Below, in pieces: positions 43,080 to 51,155 of a stretch of DNA of 64,000 bases. Under the pieces are notes generated by a model. It searched no databases and was not told where the DNA came from. It worked only from the letters and a program-made list of their open reading frames with translations. Position 1 is the first letter of the stretch; each line of letters begins with the position of its first letter. A program made the translations under genes and the position numbers. Source of the DNA: Streptosporangium roseum DSM 43021 (GTDB taxonomy: Bacteria; Actinomycetota; Actinomycetes; Streptosporangiales; Streptosporangiaceae). Where the stretch lies: the NCBI RefSeq assembly GCF_000024865.1, contig NC_013595.1:2728001-2792000 (forward strand), in the 5' to 3' direction.

Positions 43080-43509
43080 TAATGAGGGGGCGGGTCGAGG
43101 ACGTCAACAGGGAAGGGGCGCCGCCCGGACGGCCGCCGCTCGACGCTGAGGTCGGCTACGACACCTCACGGATCGAGGATGCGCTGGTGGCCGAGCCGTG
43201 GTGGCGTGGGCGATGATGATGTGACGGGCACGGTTTCCCCTCGGATCAGGTGGTGTCAGAGACCTCTGATCTTCGGGAGCCGGATGTCGGTCAGTGGCTC
43301 TGTGAGCGCCTGGTGGGGCTGGAGCCGTGTTAGTGAATTCGAGAGCCACCTGAGGGTTGGCGCGAGTATCGAAGCGTTACTCCGTGTGGCCGGCACGGCG
43401 TCGGCGACCGAGCCGCCGACCAGGATGGCAAGCGTGCTCGGCCGATCCAGATGATGGCCGCCCGCACGCCTGTGCGGGGGCGCGGGTGATCAGGGGTGCG
43501 GCCGGGCTC
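43080..43509. other. Gene-poor stretch with a short inverted repeat
   Basis: About 430 bases between the methyltransferase promoter and the Nudix gene end. Open frames here do not have actinobacterial codon bias at third positions. GTGGCTCT (near 43293) and AGAGCCAC (near 43343) form an eight-base inverted repeat. I see no recognisable protein, only possible decayed sequence. Confidence 0.35.
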
Positions 43510-44481
43510 TCATCTGGCCGCGTCCGTGGTGTCGAGGATGCCGACCCGGCGCAGCCACCACCTCCACACGTCCTCCAGGCCGGGGGAGGCGGCCCACTCG
43601 GTCTCGGTGACCTTGCCGCGGGCGTAGGCGGCGGTCCGGTCGGCCAGTGCCTGAAGCTCGGCGCCGGTCACCCAGCGGGCGACGTGCGTCTTGTCGGCGG
43701 ACGGGGCCGGCTCGCCGGTAACGACGGCGCGGTAGACGGTCCAGTGGTGGCCGGGCGTGCGTCCCTGGCGGACGAGACGGCAGCACCGGTTGGGCCGCCA
43801 CCCGCCGGTCATGTGCTCCAGTTGGCCGACGGTCAGGCCGGTCTCCTTGGCGACCTCCTCGCAGGCGGTCCTTCCCGGGGTGTCGCGGTCGTCGACATGC
43901 CCAGCCGGCGGAGCCCAGGCGTGCGGGTACTCAGCCCGTTCGATCAGCAGATACCGGCCGTGCTCGTCGGTGACGATGACGCCGATGGAGGTGTGGTCGC
44001 ACACGTCGCGGGCGTGCGTGATCGGCCCGCACACCCAGCGTTCCAGCGGGGACGGCCCGGCGTCCTCCAGAGCGCGCAGCCGGGACTGAGCGGTGGCCCG
44101 GTTCGGCGCCCCGGCCGCGTTGCTCAAGCCCATCGCTGAGGCGATCTCGGCGTAGCTGGCTCCCTCTGCTTTCCAGCGGCGCAGCGTGGCGGCCTGGATC
44201 GCCTCCAGGCGCGGGATGAGGTCGCGGGCCAGGGCGTGCACGGTCTCGCCCATGCGCTGACGCTGGGCGCCGGGCCGTCCATCATCATGCGGGCCGGGGG
44301 CAGTGCGGTCCCAGGCGCCCGCGCGCAGCTCGGCCATGGCGCGTAGAGCGGTGTCCAGGCCGGCGGCCAGGTGCAGTGCGGCCTCGCCGAGCAGCTCGGT
44401 CTCAGCGGTGCCGAGCCGCAGGTGGATCTCGGAGCCGCCGCGGGTGGTGATCTGCTCGTAAGTCGGGTGGGGGTTGGTCAT
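43510..44481 (-). CDS. Nudix hydrolase with N-terminal helix-turn-helix-like domain
   Basis: 323 residues from ATG 44481 (AGAGGAG upstream). The first ~140 residues are helical and include TLRRWKAEGASYAEIASAMGLSNAAGAPNRATAQSRLRAL, a plausible DNA-binding helix-turn-helix. The second half is a Nudix domain with GHVDDRDTPGRTACEEVAKETGL (the usual REVxEE is EEVxKE) that would hydrolyse a nucleoside diphosphate derivative. Nudix fused to a DNA-binding domain recalls regulators such as NrtR, but here the order is reversed. The upstream region is AT-richer than average. Confidence 0.78.
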   Translation of the reverse strand: MTNPHPTYEQITTRGGSEIHLRLGTAETELLGEAALHLAAGLDTALRAMAELRAGAWDRTAPGPHDDGRPGAQRQRMGETVHALARDLIPRLEAIQAATLRRWKAEGASYAEIASAMGLSNAAGAPNRATAQSRLRALEDAGPSPLERWVCGPITHARDVCDHTSIGVIVTDEHGRYLLIERAEYPHAWAPPAGHVDDRDTPGRTACEEVAKETGLTVGQLEHMTGGWRPNRCCRLVRQGRTPGHHWTVYRAVVTGEPAPSADKTHVARWVTGAELQALADRTAAYARGKVTETEWAASPGLEDVWRWWLRRVGILDTTDAAR

Positions 44482-44664
44482 CAGACTCTCCTCTGTATGA
44501 AACATCATCCACTATGTATTGAATTTCATGCAGGGTCAAGAGCATTGGGACCCCCGTAGACCTTCAGAATCCCTGAAGCCTCATCAACACCTAGAGAAGT
44601 CGGAGCATCAGCACATAAGCCCAGGTCCTGTGGCCATAGAGGCCGAAGAGGCCCCAGCGAACCC

Positions 44665-45231
44665 CAGGGCCCCGGCGTTCTTGAGTTCTGATGGGGTATG
44701 GCGCGGTTGACGGTTTCGGCAGGTGGGATGCGAAAGAGCGCGACTTCTGGTGATCTTTCAGGTCTCGAATCCGAAGATCGCCGCAGGAGTCGCGCTCGTG
44801 TCCCCATCTTCCCCGGCCGGCCCCTGTTTCGTCCCTTGTCTTGACCGGTTCGCCGACCTGGCGTTGTGGGAAGCGGAGCTGGCGGCCGATGACCACCGCC
44901 CGGCTGATCACCGAGCAGTTGGGCGCCCACCACGCTGGCCAGGCCCACTCACCACAACCATTACGAGCGGGCGCACCGGTCAGTGGAGAACCGGCTCCAC
45001 TGGGTCCGGGACGTGACTTTCCGAGAGGATCACTCCCAGCTCAGGACGGGTACCGCGCCCAGAGCCCTGGCCGGCTTCCGCAACCTGGCGATCAGCACCA
45101 TGCGTCTGGCTGATCGGGCCAACATCGCCCGCGCTCGCCGCGACCTCCTCGACCACCAGGCCGCGGTCGCCGTCTACGACATCTAATCAACATGCTGGAA
45201 CTGGACAAAGCGAATCAACGCCGGGGCCCTG
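44665..45231. mobile_element. Internally deleted ISAs1-family insertion sequence
   Basis: The element is bounded by perfect 15-base terminal inverted repeats, CAGGGCCCCGGCGTT (44665-44679) and AACGCCGGGGCCCTG (45217-45231), and is 567 bases long instead of the ~1.2-1.3 kb of a complete ISAs1 member. It contains an imperfect hairpin (44736-44797; ten-base outer arms GAGCGCGACT/AGTCGCGCTC) before the transposase start. It keeps only the first and last parts of the transposase gene. No clear target-site duplication flanks it. Confidence 0.8.
44798..45186 (+). pseudogene. ISAs1 family transposase remnant
   Basis: A GTG at 44798 begins about 40 codons (VSSSSPAGPCFVPCLDRFADL) that look like an ISAs1 transposase N-terminus. 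The frame then changes, and from about 44950 to 45186 another frame gives the C-terminus: HYERAHRSVENRLHWVRDV, TFREDHSQLRTG, then RNLAISTMRLADRANIARARRDL and a stop. The catalytic DDE core is missing. Codons between the two parts do not match either; a large internal deletion plus a frameshift explains this. It cannot make an active transposase. Confidence 0.8.
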
Positions 45232-45244
45232 CGGAAGCACCGGC

Positions 45245-45439
45245 GTGCATTTCCGTCTCGACGCCCTTTCCTGCCGGGTGGTCGTGAGAACACGCACCGG
45301 CGGACCGGATGATTTGATAAACGTCGCGGAGGGAATCGTCGACCGGATCGGCCGTCTGTTCACCCGCCCCTCCTCGAAGCGGCGCGCGGAAGTGCGGCAG
45401 GGCAGGGTGGTGCTGGAATCCGGGTCGGTTTCACCTTGA
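45245..45439 (+). CDS. Doubtful small open frame
   Basis: 64 codons from GTG 45245, immediately after the IS remnant. No family is recognised and no ribosome site is visible. Codon bias is mediocre, and it overlaps the end of a small DUF397-like gene on the other strand. It may be the truncated end of a gene cut by the IS. Confidence 0.2.
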   Translation: MHFRLDALSCRVVVRTRTGGPDDLINVAEGIVDRIGRLFTRPSSKRRAEVRQGRVVLESGSVSP

Positions 45440-45586
45440 CGCTCCCGATGGCGGTGTCAGGTCGAACCAGCCTTTCTTGGCCCGGCGGAGAAACGCCTCC
45501 CAGGCGTCGAATCCGAACTGGACGCCCTCCTGCTCGGGGGCGCTGATCCTGACTCCGTCGCGGGTGATGGTCACGATCACCCGCAT
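45431..45586 (-). CDS. Short DUF397-like protein
   Basis: 51 residues from ATG 45586. The sequence VTITRDGVRISAPEQEGVQFGFDAWEAFLRRAKKGWFDL matches the C-terminal half of DUF397 proteins (the F..W..F.....G..D ending), without the N-terminal WRKSSYS part. It overlaps the ATP-binding protein gene by ten bases. It is probably a compact partner of that gene and the neighbouring XRE regulator. Small size and partial match lower the confidence. Confidence 0.65.
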   Translation of the reverse strand: MRVIVTITRDGVRISAPEQEGVQFGFDAWEAFLRRAKKGWFDLTPPSGASR

Positions 45587-46047
45587 GGCCGCTCCGCCGG
45601 GGCGGGGATGCCGTCGACGTCGCACCACACGGTGCGGCCCAGCGGCCCGTGGTCGTGGACTCCCCAGCGCCGCCGGGAGATCTCGCCGACGATGGCCAGG
45701 CCGCGCCCGCGTTCCCCGTCGTCCGGTACGGCCTCGGGCGGACGCGGTTCCCAGGCGGTGCCGCCCGGATCCAGGACCTCCAGGTGGAGGAGGTCCGCCA
45801 TCCGGGTGAGGGTGAGCAGGATCAGGTCGTGAGGGCGCCCCCGGCTGCTGTGCACAATGGCGTTCGTCACCAGTTCCGACGTCGTCAGGACCACGTTCTC
45901 GTATGCCGGGTGGTCGCCCCCGATCCAGGAACTTATATAACCGCGTGCCTGTGCGGCCGAAGTCGGTTCGAGTTTCAGGAATGCCTCTCCGAGCACTTCG
46001 GGCCCGGCGTCCATGTCTTTCTCTTCGGGGCGCACCACGGAATCCAT
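45577..46047 (-). CDS. RsbW-like ATP-binding protein
   Basis: 156 residues from ATG 46047 (GGTGG just upstream); an in-frame GTG at 46083 adds 12 but lacks a ribosome site. GHKL motifs: ELVTNAIVHS, VLDPGG and GRGLAIVGE. It is the same family as the protein at 15932-16450 and sits in the same divergent arrangement with an XRE-DUF5753 gene. A regulatory ATPase or anti-sigma role is inferred. Confidence 0.85.
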   Translation of the reverse strand: MDSVVRPEEKDMDAGPEVLGEAFLKLEPTSAAQARGYISSWIGGDHPAYENVVLTTSELVTNAIVHSSRGRPHDLILLTLTRMADLLHLEVLDPGGTAWEPRPPEAVPDDGERGRGLAIVGEISRRRWGVHDHGPLGRTVWCDVDGIPAPAERPCG

Positions 46048-46184
46048 GTCCACCTGCTCCACCGGTCGATTTCCCGATATCACTTTTCAAGGATCACATC
46101 GCATCACTACAGTGAGTAGCGGAACGAATGCGTTTATGTTCAACGGTTCATGTGAAACCGCTGGTGAAACCGGGGTGACCACCG

Positions 46185-47018
46185 ATGCCGAATCCCAAAG
46201 ACCTCGATCCCACCACGTCGCCGATCGCGTTCTTCGGCTACGAGCTGCGCCGATACCGGCAGCAGGCCGGGCTGTCCCAGGGGAAGCTGGCCAGACGGAC
46301 CGGATTCGCGCTGGGCACGATCTCCATGGCGGAGACCGGGCGGCGGCCTCCGACCGAGGATTTCGTGCGGAGGTGTGACGAGGCGCTCGGAGTCGAGGGA
46401 GCGCTCATCCGGATCAAGGAGATGATGGACAACGTCGCAGCCCGGTTGCCGGCCTGGTTCCGCCCCTGGGTGGAGGTCGAACAGGCGGCTGACAGTCTGC
46501 GGACCTGGGAGCCGCTTCTCGTGCCGGGGCTGCTCCAGACAGCGGACTACGCGCGGGTGCTCTTCAACGGTGAGCCTCGCGCCTCGGCAGAGCGGACCGA
46601 GCTGGATGTGACCGCCCGGCTAGAGCGGCAGCACGTCCTGGAGCGGGAGAACGCGCCCATGCTCTGGGTCGTCATCGATGAGGGTGTGCTCATCCGCCGC
46701 ATCGGTGACGACACGACCATGGCAGCACAGATGGATCATCTTCTCGATGCTGGACATATGCCGCATGTCACCATTCAGGTCCTGCCTTTCGGGTCGGGCA
46801 GCACGGTCGGTCTTTTGGGCGGTTTTGTCATTGCGCAGGTCCGAGGGCTCGCCAATACTGTCTACATGGAGTCGGCTGGCCAGGGCCAGGTCACCGACCG
46901 CCCCGACGACGTAGCGGACATCACGACCAAATACGAGGCGATCCGAGCCGAGGCACTTCCTCAGCGAGCGTCGCTTGAGCTTATTGGGGAGATGAAGAAA
47001 CGATGGATCGGGAACTGA
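46185..47018 (+). CDS. XRE family regulator with DUF5753 domain
   Basis: 277 residues. Helix-turn-helix: LRRYRQQAGLSQGKLARRTGFALGTISMAETGRRPP. The DUF5753 part has WEPLLVPGLLQTADYARVLF, RLERQHVL and VTIQVLPFGSGS. ATG 46185 follows GGGGTGACC. It overlaps the DUF397 gene by 16 bases. It is a paralogue of the regulator at 16626, but the two clusters' intergenic sequences differ, so the operators are probably distinct. Confidence 0.9.
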   Translation: MPNPKDLDPTTSPIAFFGYELRRYRQQAGLSQGKLARRTGFALGTISMAETGRRPPTEDFVRRCDEALGVEGALIRIKEMMDNVAARLPAWFRPWVEVEQAADSLRTWEPLLVPGLLQTADYARVLFNGEPRASAERTELDVTARLERQHVLERENAPMLWVVIDEGVLIRRIGDDTTMAAQMDHLLDAGHMPHVTIQVLPFGSGSTVGLLGGFVIAQVRGLANTVYMESAGQGQVTDRPDDVADITTKYEAIRAEALPQRASLELIGEMKKRWIGN

Positions 47019-47206
47019 ACGAGGCCGTATGGGTGAAGTCGCCGTTCTCGGGTGGCAACGGCGGTAACTGCGTGGAGGTCGCGAAGCTGTCCGGTGGCCG
47101 GGTCGGTGTCCGCGACAGCAAGGACCAGGCGGGTCCGGCGCTGGTGTTCACATCGGGGGAGTGGGCCGCCTTCACCCGCTGGGTCCGCACCGACGACACG
47201 GTTTAG
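47003..47206 (+). CDS. DUF397 domain small protein
   Basis: 67 residues. DUF397 pattern: AVWVKSPFSGGNGGNCVEVAKL, then GRVGVRDSKDQAGPALVFTSGEWAAFTRWVR. It overlaps the XRE stop by 16 bases, so the pair is coupled. Probable modulator of the adjacent XRE regulator. Confidence 0.92.
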   Translation: MDRELNEAVWVKSPFSGGNGGNCVEVAKLSGGRVGVRDSKDQAGPALVFTSGEWAAFTRWVRTDDTV

Positions 47207-47243
47207 CGAGGTGAGCGCCGACGTCCATCGGATGATCGGCCGC

Positions 47244-47573
47244 TCACCGATGCCGTTGGGGTCCGTGTCGAGGTAGCCGTGGTCGCCGCCGAAAATCGGG
47301 CGGATATCGCTGGTCAGCGATGATGCGGCTGGTTGGCCGTGCCGATCGGGTGCGCGCCTGGAGCATGGCGGAGTCGGCGTGGGCCTGCTCCACGGCCTTG
47401 GGATACGCCTGCCGCTTCTCGTGCTCGGCCGGCGCCCGGTAGATGCTCGCCAGGCTGGGGTGCTGTCCCTCGCGCTTGCCGGTAGGGATGATCAGGTCCA
47501 GGCGGATGGCCTCCACCGACTCGCCGTTCGCGCGGCGGCGGAGCACGGTGTGCAGCATGTCGTCGGTGCTCAC
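47244..47573 (-). pseudogene. Possible degenerate helix-turn-helix protein fragment
   Basis: Minus-strand frame beginning near 47573 (VSTDDMLHTVLRRRANGESVEAIRLDLIIPTGKREGQHPSLASIYRAPAEHEKRQAYPKAVEQAHAD). The middle looks like a real helix-turn-helix (SLASIYRA) of the type seen in recombinase- or plasmid-linked proteins, but the C-terminus dissolves into low-quality sequence. A different minus frame just upstream, 47570-47690, encodes SLISAYAPYYLESLGTPSDEAY, as if a frameshift separates two parts of one gene. I cannot name the protein. Confidence 0.35.
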
Positions 47574-47674
47574 CAGCGAGGTACGCCTCGTCGGAGGGCG
47601 TTCCCAGGCTCTCCAGGTAGTACGGCGCGTACGCGGAGATGAGCGATACCGGCGCTTGCTTCGCTCCAGGCTGG

Positions 47675-48327
47675 TCAGGTCAGACCCGCGTCGTGGGCGA
47701 GGATCGCGATCTGGGTGCGGTTGTCCATGCCGAGCTTGGTGAGGATGCTGGAGACGTGCGCCTTCACGGTCGTGATGCCCATGGCCAGGCCCGCGGCGAT
47801 GTCGGCGTTCGTCTGGCCGCGCGCGATCGCCAGGGCCACCTCGTGCTCGCGGGGGGTGAGGGCGGCCAGCGCGGCACGGGCTCGCTCATAGGCGCCGGCC
47901 TGCGCGACGGTGCGCTCCATCAACCGCCGGGTGATGCGCGGGGACAGGATCGGATCGCCCGCGGCGACCCGGGTGACCGCCTCCACGATCCGCGGCGCGG
48001 GGTGTCCTTCAGTAGGAACCCGGCAGCGCCCGCGCGGAGGGCGTGCAGGACGTTCTCGTCGGTGTCGAATGTGGTCAGCACGATCACCTCAGGCGGGCGG
48101 GCACGGGCGCGCAGCCGGCGGGTGGCGGTGATGCCGTCCACCCGCGGCATCCGCAGGTCCATCAGGACGACGTCAGGGGCGTGGGCGTCGGTGGCCGTGA
48201 TCGCCTCCTGGCCGTCGGCCGCCTCGCCGACGACCGTGATGCCGGCAGCGCCGTCCAGCATCATGGACAACCCTGCGCGGATCAGGGCATCGTCGTCGAC
48301 CAGTAACACGCGGATCACGCGGGCCAT
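47675..48327 (-). pseudogene. NarL-type response regulator interrupted by a frameshift
   Basis: ATG 48327 begins a good receiver domain (RVIRVLLVDDDALIRAGLSMML, phospho-Asp in VVLMDLRMP, GFLLKDTP). Directly after KDTP the frame leaves the family. The continuation IVEAVTRVAAGDPILSP and the LuxR domain (LTPREHEVALAIARGQTNADIAAGLAMGITTVKAHVSSILTKLGM, ending 47675) is in another frame. Adding one base in the four-base G run at 47999-48002 (+ strand) restores a continuous protein of about 217 residues. It is either a real one-base deletion or a sequencing error in a homopolymer. Confidence 0.8.
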
Positions 48328-48808
48328 GGTAGCCGGGCCTGGAGCCGGAACTCTCCTTCGGCGTTGCGGTGATCCAGTTGCCCGCTGGCCAGCCGTACCC
48401 GCTCGGTGAGCCCGACCAGGCCGAGGCCGCTGCCGGGCGCGAGTGGGGCGGTGCCCGCCGGGGCCAGCGGGTTGCGGATGTCGATCAGCAAGGGCGTGCC
48501 GCGACGCCTGCGGCCGCCACCGCCGCCGCGACGGGGAAGCGCCTGCGCTGGGCCACCTGCAGCGCCCCCATCGTCGCCGCCGGAGTGGCCACGGGGGAGA
48601 GGGCGGCCAGGAGGGTGGCGGCCAGTGCTCCCGAGGTCGGCCACCACAGCTGGGCGAGCGCCGCTACCAGACTCACCGTCGTGACGACGACGTCCAGCCC
48701 CCACGTGGGCCCGTCGGCCAGGCTCCACAGCGTCAGGGCGCTCAGGCCGCCCATCCCAAGGACCACTATCGCCACCGCGATCGGGTGCGGGGGGCGGGTT
48801 TTGTTCAC
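48315..48808 (-). pseudogene. Sensor histidine kinase with large internal deletion
   Basis: From ATG 48808 come about 100 codons with three or four membrane helices (IAVAIVVLGMGGLSALTLWSLADG, VVVTTVSLVAALAQLWWP), the usual N-terminus of NarL-type kinases. The frame then ends at a stop. In another frame, from about 48490 to 48315, the last ~58 residues of the ATPase domain appear: LLIDIRNPLAPAG and SGLGLVGLTERVRLASG. The phospho-His helix and most of the ATP domain are missing, so the kinase is dead. The end overlaps the response-regulator start by 13 bases, as in an intact operon. Confidence 0.8.
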
Positions 48809-48832
48809 CGGGTCAGGGTAATCGCCGGTCCG

Positions 48833-48878
48833 CAGGCGCCATCACCTACCAAAGGCAGGCGCCGTCACCTACCAAAGG
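48833..48878. repeat. Two 23-bp direct repeats upstream of DUF6069/ABC genes
   Basis: The unit CAGGCGCCRTCACCTACCAAAGG occurs head-to-tail at 48833-48855 and 48856-48878 (22 of 23 identical). It lies in the divergent gap between the broken kinase and the DUF6069-ABC genes. Direct repeats like this are typical binding sites for NarL-type response regulators, so it may be the vestige of the lost control circuit. Confidence 0.6.
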
Positions 48879-48962
48879 AGGACCCGTACCCCACCGGGGG
48901 AGAACACAGAGCGACCGCGCGCCCGATGTGGCGGATCGGGCGACCGGGCGAAGCTGACCGGC

Positions 48963-49340
48963 ATGAACACCTCAGCCAAGCGAATCCTCCTCACCGTCGC
49001 CGGCGCCCCCGCGGCCGCCCTGGCCGTTTGGGCCCTGGCCGTGCCGGTCGCCGGAACCACTCCGACCGTGCGCATGGGCACCGGCACGCAGCCGGTCGAA
49101 CCGGGATCGGTCCTGGTGGTGAGCCTGCTGGTCGGGCTGGCGGGCTGGGCTCTGCTGACCGTCTTGGAGCGGTTCGCGTCCCGGCCCGGCCGGATCTGGA
49201 CGATCGTCGCCCTGGCCGTACTCGTCCTGTCCCTGCTCGGGCCGTTCGGCAGCGCCGTCGGTATACCCACGATGCTGGTGCTGATCCTGATGCACCTGGT
49301 CGTCGGCATCGTGCTCGTCCTGGGGCTGACGCCGCGATGA
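48963..49340 (+). CDS. DUF6069 family membrane protein
   Basis: 125 residues with four hydrophobic helices (ILLTVAGAPAAALAVWALAVPVAG; VLVVSLLVGLAGWALLTVL; IWTIVALAVLVLSLLGPFG; MLVLILMHLVVGIVLVLGL), the layout of DUF6069. Function unknown; members often sit beside two-component or ABC genes. It is followed after 99 bases by the ABC ATPase gene and may belong to the transporter operon. Confidence 0.8.
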   Translation: MNTSAKRILLTVAGAPAAALAVWALAVPVAGTTPTVRMGTGTQPVEPGSVLVVSLLVGLAGWALLTVLERFASRPGRIWTIVALAVLVLSLLGPFGSAVGIPTMLVLILMHLVVGIVLVLGLTPR

Positions 49341-49439
49341 ACCCGTCCGGGTCCGTCACCCGCCAATCATGCGCGGGCGGCCCGCCCACGACCATGCGCA
49401 CCCCGCTGGACAACGCTGACACTGCACAGGAGACATGAC

Positions 49440-50321
49440 ATGACCGTCCTCGCCAGAGCGATCGAGGCCACCCGCCGCTACGGTGACGTGCTCGCGCTCG
49501 ACCGCGTCTCGCTCGACATCAGGGCGGGCGAGCTGGTCGGGCTGCTCGGCCCGAACGGCGCCGGCAAGTCCACCCTCATCAACCTCTTGGTCGGGCTGCG
49601 CCGGCCGACGTCGGGCACGGTGGAGTTGTTCGGCGGCTCGCCTTCCGACCCTGCCGTACGGCGGGGCATCGGCGTGACCCCCCAAGAGAGCGGGCTGCCG
49701 GAGTCGCTGCGTGTCGGCGAGATCGTCGACTTCGTCTCCGCGCACTTCCCCGAGCGCTACGGTGCGGCGGAGCTGCTGGCCAGGTTCGGCCTCGCTGACC
49801 TGGTCAGACGGCAGGTCGGGGGGCTGTCCGGCGGGCAACGGCGGCGTCTGGCGGTGGCGCTGGCATTCGCGGGCCGGCCGCGGTTGGTGTTCCTCGACGA
49901 GCCCACCACCGGGCTTGACGTGGAGGCCAGGCGAACCCTGTGGGAGGGGATCAGGAGCTTCCACGCCGACGGCGGCACAGTGGTGCTGACCAGCCACTAC
50001 CTGGAGGAGATCGAGGCGCTGGCGCAGCGGGTGGTGGTGATCGGCCGGGGCCGGGTGCTGGCTGACGACACCGTGCGGGCCGTGCGCGACGTGGTGGGCG
50101 TGCGCCGGGTCTCCTTCGCTGCGCCGGTTGTACCTGAACTACCCGGGATCTTGCGGAGCTCGGTCGAGGCCGGCCGGGTGCACCTGCTCACCGCCGACTC
50201 CGACCGGCTGGTCACCGAGCTGGTACGCGCCGGGACGGCCTTCGCCGACCTGGAGGTGCGGCCGACCTCGCTGGAGGAGGCCTTCATCACCATCACCTCC
50301 AAGGAGGAGACTCGTGTCTGA
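49440..50321 (+). CDS. ABC transporter ATP-binding protein
   Basis: 293 residues from ATG 49440 (AGGAG eight bases upstream). Walker A is GPNGAGKST, signature GLSGGQRRR, Walker B LVFLDEPTTGLDV, with switch LTSHYLEE. The C-terminal extension ends RPTSLEEAFITIT, as in drug/antibiotic exporter ATPases of the CcmA/DrrA type. The stop overlaps the permease GTG. All motifs are intact although the adjacent two-component system is broken. Confidence 0.93.
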   Translation: MTVLARAIEATRRYGDVLALDRVSLDIRAGELVGLLGPNGAGKSTLINLLVGLRRPTSGTVELFGGSPSDPAVRRGIGVTPQESGLPESLRVGEIVDFVSAHFPERYGAAELLARFGLADLVRRQVGGLSGGQRRRLAVALAFAGRPRLVFLDEPTTGLDVEARRTLWEGIRSFHADGGTVVLTSHYLEEIEALAQRVVVIGRGRVLADDTVRAVRDVVGVRRVSFAAPVVPELPGILRSSVEAGRVHLLTADSDRLVTELVRAGTAFADLEVRPTSLEEAFITITSKEETRV

Positions 50322-51054
50322 TCTCATCCTCATCCACACTCGCTACCAGTTCCTGGAGCAGTTGCGCGTCCCGATCGCGCTGGTGGCGAGCGCGTTCTTC
50401 CCCGCGGCCGCGATGCTGGCGTTCGTAGTGCCCTTCACCGGCGCCGACCCGATGAGCGCCACATCGGCGACGGCCGGGATGATGCTGTTCGGCGCCATGT
50501 CGGCGGCGCTGATCGGGCTGAGCATCAGCGTGGCACACGACCGCGAGCAGCCCTGGGACCCCTACCTGCGCACGCTGCCCGCAGGCCCGCTGCCCCGCTT
50601 CGCCGGCCGCATCCTGACCACGATGGCCGGCATGCTGCTGTCGGTGGTGCCGGTCCTGCTCATCTCGGCCTTCCTCACCGCCGCAGCCATCTCCCCGCTC
50701 CGCCTGGCGTTGGGCATCGGCGCGCTGCTGGTGGGCTCTGTGCCGTTCATGCTGATGGGTTTGTTCATCGGGTACGCGGTGTCGCCCAAGGCGGCGATCG
50801 CGGTGTCGCAGGTGGCGTACTTCCCGATCGCCGCGCTGGGCGGGCTGCTGGTGCCGCTGGAGGTCATGCCGGGTTTCGTGCAGTCCCTGGCACCGTTCGT
50901 GCCCAGCCGGGGTGCGATCGAACTCATGTGGGCCGCGGTGGCGGGCCGCACCCCATCTCCCGTCTCCCTGGCCGCCTTCGCCGTCTGGATCATCCTCGCC
51001 GCGGCCGCCGCCACCTGGGCGTACCGCCGGGACGAGGGCCGCCGCTTCTCCTGA
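50314..51054 (+). CDS. ABC-2 type permease
   Basis: 246 residues from GTG 50314 (AAGGAGGAGA upstream, overlapping the ATPase stop by eight bases). Six membrane helices; the ending VMPGFVQSLAPFVPSRGAIELMWAAV is characteristic of ABC-2 permeases. Together with the ATPase it would form a homodimeric exporter, perhaps for a peptide or lipid antimicrobial. Confidence 0.9.
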   Translation: MSDLILIHTRYQFLEQLRVPIALVASAFFPAAAMLAFVVPFTGADPMSATSATAGMMLFGAMSAALIGLSISVAHDREQPWDPYLRTLPAGPLPRFAGRILTTMAGMLLSVVPVLLISAFLTAAAISPLRLALGIGALLVGSVPFMLMGLFIGYAVSPKAAIAVSQVAYFPIAALGGLLVPLEVMPGFVQSLAPFVPSRGAIELMWAAVAGRTPSPVSLAAFAVWIILAAAAATWAYRRDEGRRFS

Positions 51055-51155
51055 TCGATCAACTCGCCGTACCGGCGTCCGGGAAGACTCCGGACCCGGC
51101 GGGGAAACGGACGTGTCGCGTGGTGGCTGAGGAGTCGCCGGGCGGCCTGCGAGGG

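Noticed and set aside
43104..43454. Small open frames in the gap before the Nudix gene
   Set aside because: Neither strand shows actinobacterial codon bias or a recognisable domain; the frames conflict with one another.
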